The notes under the pieces were generated by a model that saw nothing but the letters and a program-made list of their open reading frames with translations, searched no databases and was not told the origin of the DNA. A stretch of DNA of 64,000 nucleotides from Cedecea neteri (GTDB lineage: Bacteria; Pseudomonadota; Gammaproteobacteria; Enterobacterales; Enterobacteriaceae), in the NCBI RefSeq assembly GCF_000757825.1, contig NZ_CP009451.1, positions 2,046,001 through 2,110,000 of the forward strand. Reading direction: 5' to 3'. The stretch's first letter is position 1. Each line of letters opens with the position of its first letter. The position numbers and the translations under genes are program-made. This document shows positions 1-7,760 of this stretch, in pieces.

Positions 1-311
<311 letters not shown>

Positions 312-331
312 TCCACTTGCGCTAAACGCAT

Positions 332-366
332 AAAAAACCCGTCTGCCAAGACGGGTTTTCTTTTTT
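332..366. terminator. Rho-independent terminator after the porin gene
   Basis: The stem AACCCGTCT / AGACGGGTT with a short loop is flanked by an A-run on the left and a T-run on the right. It can therefore serve both the porin gene and the convergent histidine phosphatase gene. Confidence 0.9.
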
Positions 367-368
367 AT

Positions 369-953
369 TCAGCTTGCGCCCGCGCAGCTGTCCGGCACGT
401 TGTTCAGCCCTTCCGCGCCGTGGGTGAAAGATTTAAATCGCTTTTGATCGTCCAGTTTGATGATGTATAGCGAATCAAAATCGCTGCCCGGCCACTTCGG
501 CACCACGGCAGGATCGCCGCCGGTTTCCTTCACCAGCTTTTGCGCCGCCACCACCAGGTTTTTGTGCTCCCAGGAGACAAACGTCAGGCGACCGCTGCTT
601 TGGGTTTTCAATAAATCATCCGCCAGTTCGTCCGTCTGCCCGGCGTGGTAGTGCAGGTCGATAGCCTGAGAAACTCGGATGGCGGTCGGCGTGATGGTGG
701 TTAACGGGCGCAGCGAGCTGCCGGTTTTGTTCTCTTTCGGCGCGGAGGCGTAAATAGCATCCGGCTTGCCGTACTGGCTTAACAGAACCGAAGGCAGCTG
801 TAATGCGCGGTTCAGCCCTTTGCAGGTCAGCTGTCCGCTATTGTTAGCCGGTTTCTCGCCGTGGCGCAGGAACACTATGGTGCTGTCGGCCTTCGCTATC
901 ATCGGGGTCAACAAGGCACTGCTCAGCAACACAACAAGCGCTTTTTTGATCAT
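369..953 (-). CDS. Secreted histidine phosphatase family protein
   Basis: A 194-residue protein. The ATG at 951-953 is preferred over an upstream start because it begins directly with a Sec signal peptide (MIKKALVV..., cleavage probably after AKA near residue 22). FLRHGEKP soon after the signal is the RHG phosphohistidine motif of the branch-2 histidine phosphatase (phosphoglycerate mutase-like) superfamily; a second family histidine is probably the one in SWEH. The protein should act in the periplasm on a phosphorylated substrate that I cannot name. Ais-type periplasmic phosphatases are the nearest idea, but the match is only to the fold. It is monocistronic, convergent to the porin gene. 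Confidence 0.7.
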   Translation of the reverse strand: MIKKALVVLLSSALLTPMIAKADSTIVFLRHGEKPANNSGQLTCKGLNRALQLPSVLLSQYGKPDAIYASAPKENKTGSSLRPLTTITPTAIRVSQAIDLHYHAGQTDELADDLLKTQSSGRLTFVSWEHKNLVVAAQKLVKETGGDPAVVPKWPGSDFDSLYIIKLDDQKRFKSFTHGAEGLNNVPDSCAGAS

Positions 954-1156
954 GTTTTTCTCGTTTTTATCAGGGGATGAAGCTTCTACTATAGAGAAGA
1001 AATCGAGGGAAAAAACAAAACATTGGTAAGCAGAAATCACACTTGCCCCGCCAGCTTCATCGGTTAACAACCGCCCGCCATTTTGCTATTCTGATGCCCC
1101 TTAACACGATGATATATTCTATAAAAATCAGTAAAAACAATTAATAAGGAAAAGCC

Positions 1157-2269
1157 GTGAGTACCCAGAGCGAGATGTTTAACAAAGAGATTGCGTGGTC
1201 TACCCGTCACATGGTTCGTACCCTTAAGCAGGTTCAGTCGCTGCCAGACTTAAGCCACGTCCGTATCGCCTGCAACATGCATCTCGACCTGAAAATGATC
1301 CCGCTGGTTGAAGGCCTGCTGAAGAAAAATGCCCAGGTCTTCCTCACCACCTGCAACCCAACCACCGTGCAGGATGACGTTGTCGCTTACCTGGTCGCCG
1401 CCGGAGCGGAAGCCTGCGCATGGCGCAATATGAGCGACGCCGACTGGCGCAACTCGTGGGAAAAAGCGATAGCCTGGCGCCCAACCCACCTGTGCGAAAT
1501 GGGCGCGGACATCACCACGCTGCTGCATCAACGCGGCGAATTTGGTGACGTGGTTGCCTGCCTGGAAGCCACCGGCTCCGGCGTCAACCGCCTCGCCGAT
1601 CTTCGCCCCGGCTACCCGATTTTTAACTGGGACGATCTGCCGGTAAAAGAAGGGCTTCACAACCGCCATATGGTCGGCCTCACCGCGTGGCAGACCTTCT
1701 TCCAGACCACTCACCTTACCCTGCACGAAAAGAAAGTGCTGGTGATTGGCTATGGCCTGGTGGGCCAGGGCGTTGCCGCCGCCGCCAAAGCCTACGGAGG
1801 CCAGGTAATGGTTGCCGAATTAGACCCGGCTCGCCGCCTGCAGGCCGCCTACGACGGCTGGCACGTGGTTGATATTCATGACGTGATTGCCACCACCGAC
1901 GTGGTCGCCACCGCAACCGGCGCGAAAAAAGTCGTCAGCGCAGCGGTACTGGATAACGCCAAAGATGGCGTGTTCGTGCTAAACGTCGGCCATGTTGCGG
2001 AAGAGATCGACTGCGGCTACCTGCAGCAATACCCGACCGAAGAAGTGATGCCGTTTATCAACGCCTACCAGCTGAACGGCAAGACGCTTTACCTGATGGC
2101 GAACGGTTCAATGCTCAACCTGACCGCCGGCTTCGGTGACAGCCTGAACGCCTTCGACGTGACGCTGGCCGTGATGGCGAGCGGCATCAAACATATCGTG
2201 ACCGACGGCCAGCACGCTGAAAAAGCGGTTTATTTGCTGCCGCAGTCCGTGTGGGAAAAAGCGCTGTAA
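1157..2269 (+). CDS. Divergent adenosylhomocysteinase-fold (SAHH-like) NAD-binding protein
   Basis: A 370-residue protein starting at GTG with AAGGA 6 bases upstream. The core Rossmann motif GYGLVGQG and the flanking sequence line up with S-adenosylhomocysteine hydrolase (AHCY) without gaps across the catalytic stretch. By eye against human AHCY, the catalytic Lys186 and Asn191 are kept (K-x3-H-N), but Asp190 is His, Glu156 is Ala, and the substrate His353 in GHPS is replaced (GFGDS). The C-terminal KPDHYRY tail that completes the neighbouring NAD site is absent, and the protein is about 60 residues shorter than AHCY. Enterobacteria normally recycle SAH through Pfs and LuxS, so a true SAHH would be unexpected. 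NAD binding is likely; the substrate is unknown. Monocistronic, with its own terminator. Confidence 0.75.
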   Translation: MSTQSEMFNKEIAWSTRHMVRTLKQVQSLPDLSHVRIACNMHLDLKMIPLVEGLLKKNAQVFLTTCNPTTVQDDVVAYLVAAGAEACAWRNMSDADWRNSWEKAIAWRPTHLCEMGADITTLLHQRGEFGDVVACLEATGSGVNRLADLRPGYPIFNWDDLPVKEGLHNRHMVGLTAWQTFFQTTHLTLHEKKVLVIGYGLVGQGVAAAAKAYGGQVMVAELDPARRLQAAYDGWHVVDIHDVIATTDVVATATGAKKVVSAAVLDNAKDGVFVLNVGHVAEEIDCGYLQQYPTEEVMPFINAYQLNGKTLYLMANGSMLNLTAGFGDSLNAFDVTLAVMASGIKHIVTDGQHAEKAVYLLPQSVWEKAL

Positions 2270-2290
2270 GCTGCCCTCCAGCCCTTATTA

Positions 2291-2324
2291 AGTCAGGCCT
2301 CTTTCGGGGGCCTGACTTTTTTTT
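2291..2324 (+). terminator. Rho-independent terminator of the SAHH-like gene
   Basis: The stem AGTCAGGCC / GGCCTGACT is followed by eight T residues. Confidence 0.92.
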
Positions 2325-2392
2325 CATCCTCGCCGAATAAAATCTCCGCCCCGATTGTTTACTCCTTACCAGACCCTGAAGAAGAGACAATC

Positions 2393-2983
2393 ATGAGCTA
2401 TCTGCCCACCGAAACCCGGCTGCCCCGCAAGCGCTACGACGCCTTTAGCATGGCCCTGCACTGGGTCACCGCTTTCAGCGTGATATTCCTGTTCGCCAGC
2501 GCGCATATATGGGAAGTCCTTGAGCGCGGCACGCCGCTGCGCAAAGGTCTGCAATCGCTACACATTTCATTTGGCATCCTGCTTGGTGCGGTGATTTTAG
2601 TCCGGCTGGTCTGGCGCATCAGCGCCGCTTTCTCCCCCTCCAGAAAGCTGGAAAAAGTGCCGATGCCGGGTGCGTTTCGCATCGCCGCCCACGCCACGCA
2701 CGGCGTGCTCTACATCCTGCTGCTGACGCAGGCCATGCTTGGCTTCCTGTTCCGCTGGGCGCAGGGCGAGCCTTTCTGGTTCTTCAACCTCTTTGAAGTC
2801 CCGGACGTGTTTAACGTCGATCCGACGCTGCGCCATACCCTGGCAATGCTGCACAACAACGTGGCCTGGGCGCTGATCCTGCTGGCGGGTGCGCACGCCG
2901 CCGCCGCCCTGCTCCACCACTATGTTTTGCGTGACGGCACGCTGCGCCGCATGCTTCCCGCCTGCAAAGGCAACTCTCGTTAA
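2393..2983 (+). CDS. Cytochrome b561 family membrane protein
   Basis: A 196-residue integral membrane protein with four hydrophobic segments and histidines placed as haem ligands: ALHW near residue 23, LHIS near residue 57, an AAHATH pair at the start of the third segment, and AGAH near the fourth. This is the CybB/YceJ-type b561 fold, which moves electrons between the quinone pool and partners in the inner membrane or periplasm. An ATG with AGAGA upstream starts the gene. It heads a tight run with the TPR protein, the sigma factor and the anti-sigma factor, so it is probably one of the regulated outputs or a redox partner of that module. Confidence 0.85.
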   Translation: MSYLPTETRLPRKRYDAFSMALHWVTAFSVIFLFASAHIWEVLERGTPLRKGLQSLHISFGILLGAVILVRLVWRISAAFSPSRKLEKVPMPGAFRIAAHATHGVLYILLLTQAMLGFLFRWAQGEPFWFFNLFEVPDVFNVDPTLRHTLAMLHNNVAWALILLAGAHAAAALLHHYVLRDGTLRRMLPACKGNSR

Positions 2984-2999
2984 CCTACAGGACGACACC

Positions 3000-3536
3000 A
3001 TGAACATGCCTTCAAGCCGTAAACTGCTGCCTTTGCTGTGCCTGATTGCCAGCGGGCTTTTCTACTCCGCCGCCGCCAGCGCCATGGGCGACGATGATTC
3101 CAAAACGCCGGACTGCCCGAAAGGCCAGGTGTATGACAGCAAAACCAAAACTTGTTCCGTGGAAAAGAGCAGTATGTTAAGCGACGGCGATAAGACGCAG
3201 TACGCTTATCATCTGGCAAAATCTGGCCGTTATCAGGATGCGTTAAACCTGCTGGATACCCTGCAGCAGCCCAACACGCGTGAAGCCTGGAACTACCGCG
3301 GCTACGCCACAAGAAAACTGGGGCGCACCGACGAAGGGATCGGCTATTATCAGCGTTCTATCGCCCTGGATCCGCACTACGCCAAAGTGCGTGAGTACCT
3401 CGGCGAAGCCTGGATGATTAAAGGGCGCCCGGACCTGGCGAAGGCCCAACTAGCCACCATTAAAACGCTCTGCGGAACCGGCTGCGAGGAGTATCGCGAT
3501 TTGAAAGCCGCCATTGACGGGCACCCGGAGTCCTAA
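3000..3536 (+). CDS. Secreted TPR-repeat protein of the b561/sigma cluster
   Basis: A 178-residue protein. The ATG at 3000 is chosen because it follows ACAGGA and opens a Sec signal peptide (MNMPSSRKLLPLL..., cleavage after ASA near residue 29). The mature N-terminus carries a cysteine pair framing DCPKGQVYDSKTKTC; the rest holds tetratricopeptide repeats (NYRGYATRKLGRTDEGIGYY, then YAKVREYLGEAWMIKGR) and a second cysteine pair near the C-terminus (LCGTGCEE). TPRs are protein-binding scaffolds. Being periplasmic, it could sense or present a signal to the anti-sigma factor or assist the b561 protein; this is inference. Its 3' end overlaps the sigma gene. Confidence 0.75.
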   Translation: MNMPSSRKLLPLLCLIASGLFYSAAASAMGDDDSKTPDCPKGQVYDSKTKTCSVEKSSMLSDGDKTQYAYHLAKSGRYQDALNLLDTLQQPNTREAWNYRGYATRKLGRTDEGIGYYQRSIALDPHYAKVREYLGEAWMIKGRPDLAKAQLATIKTLCGTGCEEYRDLKAAIDGHPES

Positions 3537-4062
3537 GTTTGAGGACGTAAAAATCACCGTCAACGAAGTTCGTTTACAGCTGGGACAGCACCTTGCCCGC
3601 CTCTGGCGCTACGGTATGGTGCTGTCCCGCAATCGCGATGTGGCTGAAGATTTGGTTCAGTCCACCTGCGTGCGCGCTCTGGAGCGCTGCAGTCAATTTC
3701 AGTCCGGCACCCGCATCGACCGCTGGCTGTTTGCGATTTTGTACTCTATCTGGATCAATGAAATTCGCGCCCTGCGTGTTCGCCAGGGCCAGGGCTTTGT
3801 CGACAGAGACGAACTGAGCCAGCTTGCGGACAGCGAAAGCACCGAAGACAAACATCAGTACCACGCGCTGCTGCTGCAGGTCAGCGAGCTTCCCGAAGCG
3901 CAGCGCAACACCGTGTTTTTGGTTTATGTCGAAGGTTTCACCTATCAGGAAGCGGCCGATACGCTGGCCATTCCCATTGGCACCGTGATGAGCCGCCTGG
4001 CCGCCGCACGCCTGACGCTCGCCAAACACCTGATGCCGACGATGAAGAAGGAGCTCAAATGA
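3514..4062 (+). CDS. ECF-type RNA polymerase sigma factor
   Basis: A protein of about 182 residues with the two ECF regions: sigma-2 (VAEDLVQSTCVRALE to the IDRWLFAILYSIWINE helix, about 35-90) and sigma-4 with its helix-turn-helix (LPEAQRNTVFLVYVEGFTYQ then IPIGTVMSRLAAAR, about 125-170). The only start codon ahead of sigma-2 is a TTG inside the TPR gene; no good Shine-Dalgarno precedes it, so the start is uncertain and translation is probably coupled to the upstream gene. The stop overlaps the anti-sigma start (ATGA). It should direct transcription of this cluster and perhaps others. It does not look like RpoE or FecI. Confidence 0.85.
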   Translation: MTGTRSPKFEDVKITVNEVRLQLGQHLARLWRYGMVLSRNRDVAEDLVQSTCVRALERCSQFQSGTRIDRWLFAILYSIWINEIRALRVRQGQGFVDRDELSQLADSESTEDKHQYHALLLQVSELPEAQRNTVFLVYVEGFTYQEAADTLAIPIGTVMSRLAAARLTLAKHLMPTMKKELK

Positions 4063-4856
4063 CGCGTCAATCCTTCTCCGCTCCGTGGAGCGATGAGGCT
4101 ATCGTGGCCTGGCTGGACGGTGAGATGCGCGATGACGAACGCCGCGCCTTTGACCAACAGCTTAATGACGATGCCGATCTGGCCGCTCGCGTTGAACGAT
4201 TAATGCAAAGTAACCAGCCCTGGGAACAGGCTTTTGCGCCTCTGCTGGAGGAAGCGCCGGTCAGCCGCATGGAGCAAAAGTTGAATGTCCTGCTTCATCA
4301 GCCGGTGAACGTGAAGCCGCAGGCGAAAGGCGTCAGCCGCCGCAGCCTGATAGCCGCTTCGCTGAGTTTTCTCGCCGTCGGCGTGCTGGCCGGGCGCTTT
4401 ATTCGCCCTGGTGAACAAAAGCTCAGCGGCGAGCCGGAAATTCGCGACCTCATTGCGCAGTACATGTCGCTCTACAGCGCCGAAACGCTGGCCGACATCA
4501 ACGTCACGCCCCAAGGTCTGCAAAGCGGCCTGAACCGTATGCAGCAGGATATCGGCCTGACGCTCACTCAGGCGGCCGTTGAGATCCCTGAAGCAGAGCT
4601 AAAAAGCGTGAGAATGCTGCGTTACGACAGCACCTCCATCGCGCAGATGGCTTATCTGCACGCCAGCTTTGGGCCGATGGCGCTGTGCATTTCCCGCAGC
4701 AAAACGAGCGACAGTACAGCGCTGAAGCATGAAGTCCGCCGCGGGCTAAACCTGGTCTGGTGGCGCAGCAAGGGGTATGAATATGTGCTGACAGGCCGTA
4801 ATCCGCAGCAGGATTTACAGCAAAGCGGGAAGCTGCTGCAACAGCGGCTCGTGTGA
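4059..4856 (+). CDS. Membrane anti-sigma factor
   Basis: A 265-residue single-span protein. The first 60 residues (DEAIVAWLDGEMRDDERRAF) are a typical cytoplasmic anti-sigma helix bundle. I see no cysteine there, so it is not a ZAS (HxxxCxxC) anti-sigma. A membrane segment lies near residues 93-115 (RRSLIAASLSFLAVGVLAG), leaving about 150 residues in the periplasm as the sensor. The start overlaps the sigma stop by 4 bp, the classic arrangement for a cognate pair. It should hold the ECF sigma factor inactive until a periplasmic signal, unknown here, releases it. Confidence 0.85.
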   Translation: MTRQSFSAPWSDEAIVAWLDGEMRDDERRAFDQQLNDDADLAARVERLMQSNQPWEQAFAPLLEEAPVSRMEQKLNVLLHQPVNVKPQAKGVSRRSLIAASLSFLAVGVLAGRFIRPGEQKLSGEPEIRDLIAQYMSLYSAETLADINVTPQGLQSGLNRMQQDIGLTLTQAAVEIPEAELKSVRMLRYDSTSIAQMAYLHASFGPMALCISRSKTSDSTALKHEVRRGLNLVWWRSKGYEYVLTGRNPQQDLQQSGKLLQQRLV

Positions 4857-4867
4857 AGCTGGCGGGG

Positions 4868-5644
4868 TTAACGCCCAGGCTCGTTCAGCGGCCAGGATTC
4901 AAAAAGGTAGCCGTCAAAATTAATATCGTCGATATCGGACAGCTCCAGCAGCCGATTTTTGACGTTTTCCAGATGCTGCCACATCGCATGTTTCGCGGCT
5001 TTGGCGTCTTTCTTGATCAGCGCCGCAAGGATTTGTTTATGGTCGGCAAGCCACTCCTGCCGATAGTGGTTGTTCTCCAGATGGCTGTGCAGCTGGATCC
5101 ACATCGGGTTATTTTCACGCCACTGCCAGGATTGTTTGAACAATTCCACCAGCATGCTGTTGTGGGTGGCCTCGGCCACGGCAAGGTGGAACTGCCTGTC
5201 GCCGCTTTCGTTCCCGCCGGAAACCAGCTCCTGCTCTTGTATCTGCAATGCCTGGCGCATTTTCAGGATATCTTCCCGGGTCGCCTGCTGAGCGGCGAAC
5301 TCGGCGATATTGCTTTCCAGCAGCTGGCGCGCCTGCAGTAGCTCGAACGGCCCGGCATCGTTGCACTGGCTCACCGGCGCGTTAACCGTCTGATGGGGCA
5401 TAGCAACGACAAAAATACCCGCACCACGGCGGACTTCCACCAGCCCTTCAATCTCCAGCATGATCAGCGCTTCGCGCACTACGGTGCGGCTAACCGCCAG
5501 CAACGCCGCGATTTCACGCTCCGGCGGAAGACGGTCCCCCAGGGCATACTGCTGCCGCGCAATCATGTCTCGCAGCATCACGCCAACTTCCTGATAAGGC
5601 CGCTGCGGCTGCGCGGAAGGTTTGTCCTGGATTTGCTGTTTCAT
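4868..5644 (-). CDS. uxuR: UxuR, GntR-family regulator of the glucuronate branch
   Basis: A 258-residue FadR-type regulator with an N-terminal winged helix ([32 protein letters not shown], about 25-85) and a C-terminal FCD ligand domain ([20 protein letters not shown] onward). It matches E. coli UxuR closely and resembles ExuR, also in this window. UxuR represses the uxu genes and is released by fructuronate. It lies 74 bp downstream of uxuA on the same strand; in E. coli uxuB sits upstream of uxuR, but there is no room for it here. It ends convergently, 11 bp from the anti-sigma gene. Confidence 0.9.
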   Translation of the reverse strand: MKQQIQDKPSAQPQRPYQEVGVMLRDMIARQQYALGDRLPPEREIAALLAVSRTVVREALIMLEIEGLVEVRRGAGIFVVAMPHQTVNAPVSQCNDAGPFELLQARQLLESNIAEFAAQQATREDILKMRQALQIQEQELVSGGNESGDRQFHLAVAEATHNSMLVELFKQSWQWRENNPMWIQLHSHLENNHYRQEWLADHKQILAALIKKDAKAAKHAMWQHLENVKNRLLELSDIDDINFDGYLFESWPLNEPGR

Positions 5645-5718
5645 CTTTACTCACGGCAGGTAGGGAATGAGCCGGACTATAGCATAACTGGTTGACCCAT
5701 TCCCTGGCCCGGCGAGTG

Positions 5719-6903
5719 CTATTTACCAAAGAACGCGCGCTGAATCGCCATCTCAACGCCGCGCACTTCCGCCAGCCCTTTCAGGCGACCAATCGCAGAA
5801 TAGCCTGGATTCACCTTTTTATTCAGGTCATCCAGCATTTGATGGCCGTGATCCGGGCGCATAGGAATCAGCTCGCGCTGCCCGTTCGCCTCGCGACGCT
5901 GCTCTTCCTCGACGATCGCTTTCACCACTGCATACATATCCACATCGCCGTAGAGGTGCGCGGCTTCATGGAACGTCTTCGGATTATCTTCCCGCAGCGT
6001 CGAGCGCAGGTGCGTGAAGTAGATTCGAGGCCCAAAGCGTTTAATCATCCCGACCAGATCGTTATCTTCCCGCACGCCGTAGGAGCCGGTGCACATCGTA
6101 AAGCCGTTTGCCGGGCTGTTGACCGCATCCACCATCCACTGCATATCCTCCACGGTAGAAACAATGCGCGGCAGGCCAAGGATTGGGCGCGGAGGATCGT
6201 CCGGGTGCACCGCCATTTTAATTCCCATCTGCTCGGCGACGGGGATGATGGCCTCAAGGAAGTACGCAAAATTTTCGCGCAGCTTCGCTTTGTCGATGTC
6301 TTTGTAGGTGTCCAGTTGGGCGCGGAACTGGTCGAGCGTGTAGCCTTCTTCTGCCCCGGGCAGGCCAGCGATGATGTTGCGGGTCAGCCGCGCCTTCTCG
6401 CCATCACGCATTTCCGCGAAGCGAAGGTTTGCCTGCTCGATTTCTTCCGCGCTGTAATCGGCCTCTGCCCCTTTGCGCTTCAGAATATGCAGCTCAAAAG
6501 CGGCGAACTCGATTTGGTCAAAGCGCAGCGCTTTAGAACCATCCGGTAGCGGGTATTCAAGGTCGGTTCGCGTCCAGTCCAGCACCGGCATAAAGTTGTA
6601 GCACACGGTGTAGATACCGCATTCAGCCAGATTGCGCAGGCTTTGGCGGTAATTCTCTATCCATAAATCATATTGCCCACGGTGGGTTTTGATCTCTTCA
6701 TGGATAGGTACGCTTTCCACCACCGACCAGACCAGCCCGGCGGCCTCCACCACGGCTTTACGTTTCTGTATCTCTTCGACAGGCCAGACTTCACCGTTGG
6801 GAATGTGGTGCAGCGCGGTGACGATGCCCGTCGCCCCCGCCTGCCGGGCATCGGCCAGAGTGACCGGATCGTTTGGACCATACCAGCGCCAGGTTTGCTT
6901 CAT
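5719..6903 (-). CDS. uxuA: UxuA, D-mannonate dehydratase
   Basis: A 394-residue protein, the usual length, matching UxuA throughout (for example [19 protein letters not shown] at the start and the metal/substrate stretch [18 protein letters not shown] near residue 230). It dehydrates D-mannonate to 2-keto-3-deoxygluconate in the cytoplasm, the step after fructuronate reduction in glucuronate breakdown. Two operator-like palindromes lie in the 120 bp upstream, so control by UxuR/ExuR is expected. The next enzyme-coding neighbour in E. coli, uxuB, is missing. Confidence 0.95.
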   Translation of the reverse strand: MKQTWRWYGPNDPVTLADARQAGATGIVTALHHIPNGEVWPVEEIQKRKAVVEAAGLVWSVVESVPIHEEIKTHRGQYDLWIENYRQSLRNLAECGIYTVCYNFMPVLDWTRTDLEYPLPDGSKALRFDQIEFAAFELHILKRKGAEADYSAEEIEQANLRFAEMRDGEKARLTRNIIAGLPGAEEGYTLDQFRAQLDTYKDIDKAKLRENFAYFLEAIIPVAEQMGIKMAVHPDDPPRPILGLPRIVSTVEDMQWMVDAVNSPANGFTMCTGSYGVREDNDLVGMIKRFGPRIYFTHLRSTLREDNPKTFHEAAHLYGDVDMYAVVKAIVEEEQRREANGQRELIPMRPDHGHQMLDDLNKKVNPGYSAIGRLKGLAEVRGVEMAIQRAFFGK

Positions 6904-6921
6904 GATGTCCCCTTACAGCTC

Positions 6922-6939
6922 AAATTGGTTGACCAATAA
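6922..6939. promoter_or_regulatory. ExuR/UxuR-type operator, proximal to uxuA
   Basis: AAATTGGTTGACCAATAA contains the inverted repeat ATTGGT-tg-ACCAAT, 14 of 18 positions matching the ExuR/UxuR consensus AAATTGGTATACCAATTT as I remember it. It lies about 20 bp before the uxuA start, well placed for repression. Confidence 0.8.
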
Positions 6940-7023
6940 ATATTTTTGATTAAGCGCCGTTACTTATGCGCCCGATGGCATCTAAGTTCAGCCGATTTGA
7001 GTTGTGTGTCAATCTACATGCGA

Positions 7024-7041
7024 CAATTGGTTAACCAAAAT
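7024..7041. promoter_or_regulatory. ExuR/UxuR-type operator, distal to uxuA
   Basis: It contains the perfect palindrome TTGGTTAACCAA at 7027-7038, 13 of 18 positions matching the same consensus. It is centred about 100 bp from the proximal site, so looping between the two is possible. Confidence 0.7.
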
Positions 7042-7109
7042 CACAATTTAACACACAGCATTGCGAGGGTATGGGCAAAAGCTATAGGACATCTCTAAAC
7101 TGCAGGCAC

Positions 7110-7137
7110 AAAAAAACCCGCCGTAGCGGGTTTTTTT
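7110..7137. terminator. Rho-independent terminator of the cold-shock gene
   Basis: The stem ACCCGC / GCGGGT is flanked by A7 and T7 runs, so it can work in both directions. It lies 24 bp after the csp stop. Confidence 0.92.
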
Positions 7138-7160
7138 CACTTCTGAAACGTCAGGCTGAA

Positions 7161-7373
7161 TTACAGCGCAACAACGTTAGCAGCAGCTGGGCCTTTAGCG
7201 CCGTTCTCGATAGAGAACTCAACTTTCTGACCTTCGTCGAGGGTTTTGAAGTTATCGCTCTGGATTGCAGAGAAGTGTACGAATACATCTTTGCTGCCAT
7301 CGGTAGGAGAGATGAAGCCGAAACCTTTCTCAGCGTTGAACCATTTTACCAAACCAGTCATTTTGTTAGACAT
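7161..7373 (-). CDS. CspA-family cold-shock protein (CspB/CspG-like)
   Basis: A 70-residue single OB-fold protein. The ATG at 7371-7373 is preferred because [13 protein letters not shown] is the standard CspB/CspG N-terminus and AAAAGGTAA precedes it. Both RNA-binding motifs are present: KGFGFISP (RNP1) and VFVHFSAI (RNP2). The protein binds single-stranded RNA and acts as an RNA chaperone and antiterminator in the cold. The N-terminus is closest to CspB/CspG, while [15 protein letters not shown] and the end are nearer CspA; I leave the paralogue open. It is monocistronic, with a long leader typical of cold-induced members. Confidence 0.95.
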   Translation of the reverse strand: MSNKMTGLVKWFNAEKGFGFISPTDGSKDVFVHFSAIQSDNFKTLDEGQKVEFSIENGAKGPAAANVVAL

Positions 7374-7550
7374 AGATATTACCTTTTCGTTTTCTTGAGC
7401 CACTAAACGCGGCGAACATGGTCTGTTCAGCAGAGTTGGACTTATTCGGGCACTTAGGAGGAGACTCGAGAAGAAGGGATATCTAAGATAGCGCTTGAAC
7501 TGAGGACTGCTTTACTAAAACTGCTTTCATAAGGTCTGTGTTCCAAACCG
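7374..7550 (-). promoter_or_regulatory. Long 5' leader of the csp gene with cold-box-like start
   Basis: On the minus strand the leader begins with CGGTTTGGAACACAGACC (7533-7550), closely resembling the start of the E. coli cspA leader, where the cold box TGACGTACAGACC lies. About 160 nt of untranslated RNA then lead to AAAAGGTAA before the ATG. Such leaders act as thermosensors and are stabilised in the cold. I did not identify the -10 box with confidence. The stretch from 7551 to 7660 holds an AT-rich segment and an 18-bp sequence (7625-7642) repeated at 24004-24021. Confidence 0.65.
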
Positions 7551-7660
7551 GGTGCTAATCTCTCACGTCCGAAGTGATTTAGCAAGGGTTAAGAATAAAT
7601 AAAAAAAATTCTCATTTAAGGAGACGATTTAAGCCGGAACCGTGCCTCGCTTCTTATTTT

Positions 7661-7745
7661 TACCCTAACCCTCTCCCTGGAAGGGAGAGGGAATAAATAT
7701 TGTTTCCCGTAACTTTTGTTTTCTCCCTCGCCCCTTTGGGGAGAG
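7661..7745. repeat. REP-like paired palindrome, left part, split by the IS110 element
   Basis: Two palindromes, ACCCTCTCCCTGGAAGGGA and CTCGCCCCTTTGGGGAG, form the head-to-head pair seen elsewhere in the window. The second palindrome stops at GGGGAGAG (7738-7745); its expected continuation GGCTGGGGTGAGGGG appears at 8946-8960, on the far side of the IS. Joined through one copy of AG, the two halves match the intact copy at 47021-47120. Confidence 0.85.
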
Positions 7746-7760
7746 ATACCGTCTTGTCGG

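Noticed and set aside
7071..7406. Plus-strand frame opposite the cold-shock gene
   Set aside because: It is antisense to the unmistakable CspA-family gene and runs through its terminator.
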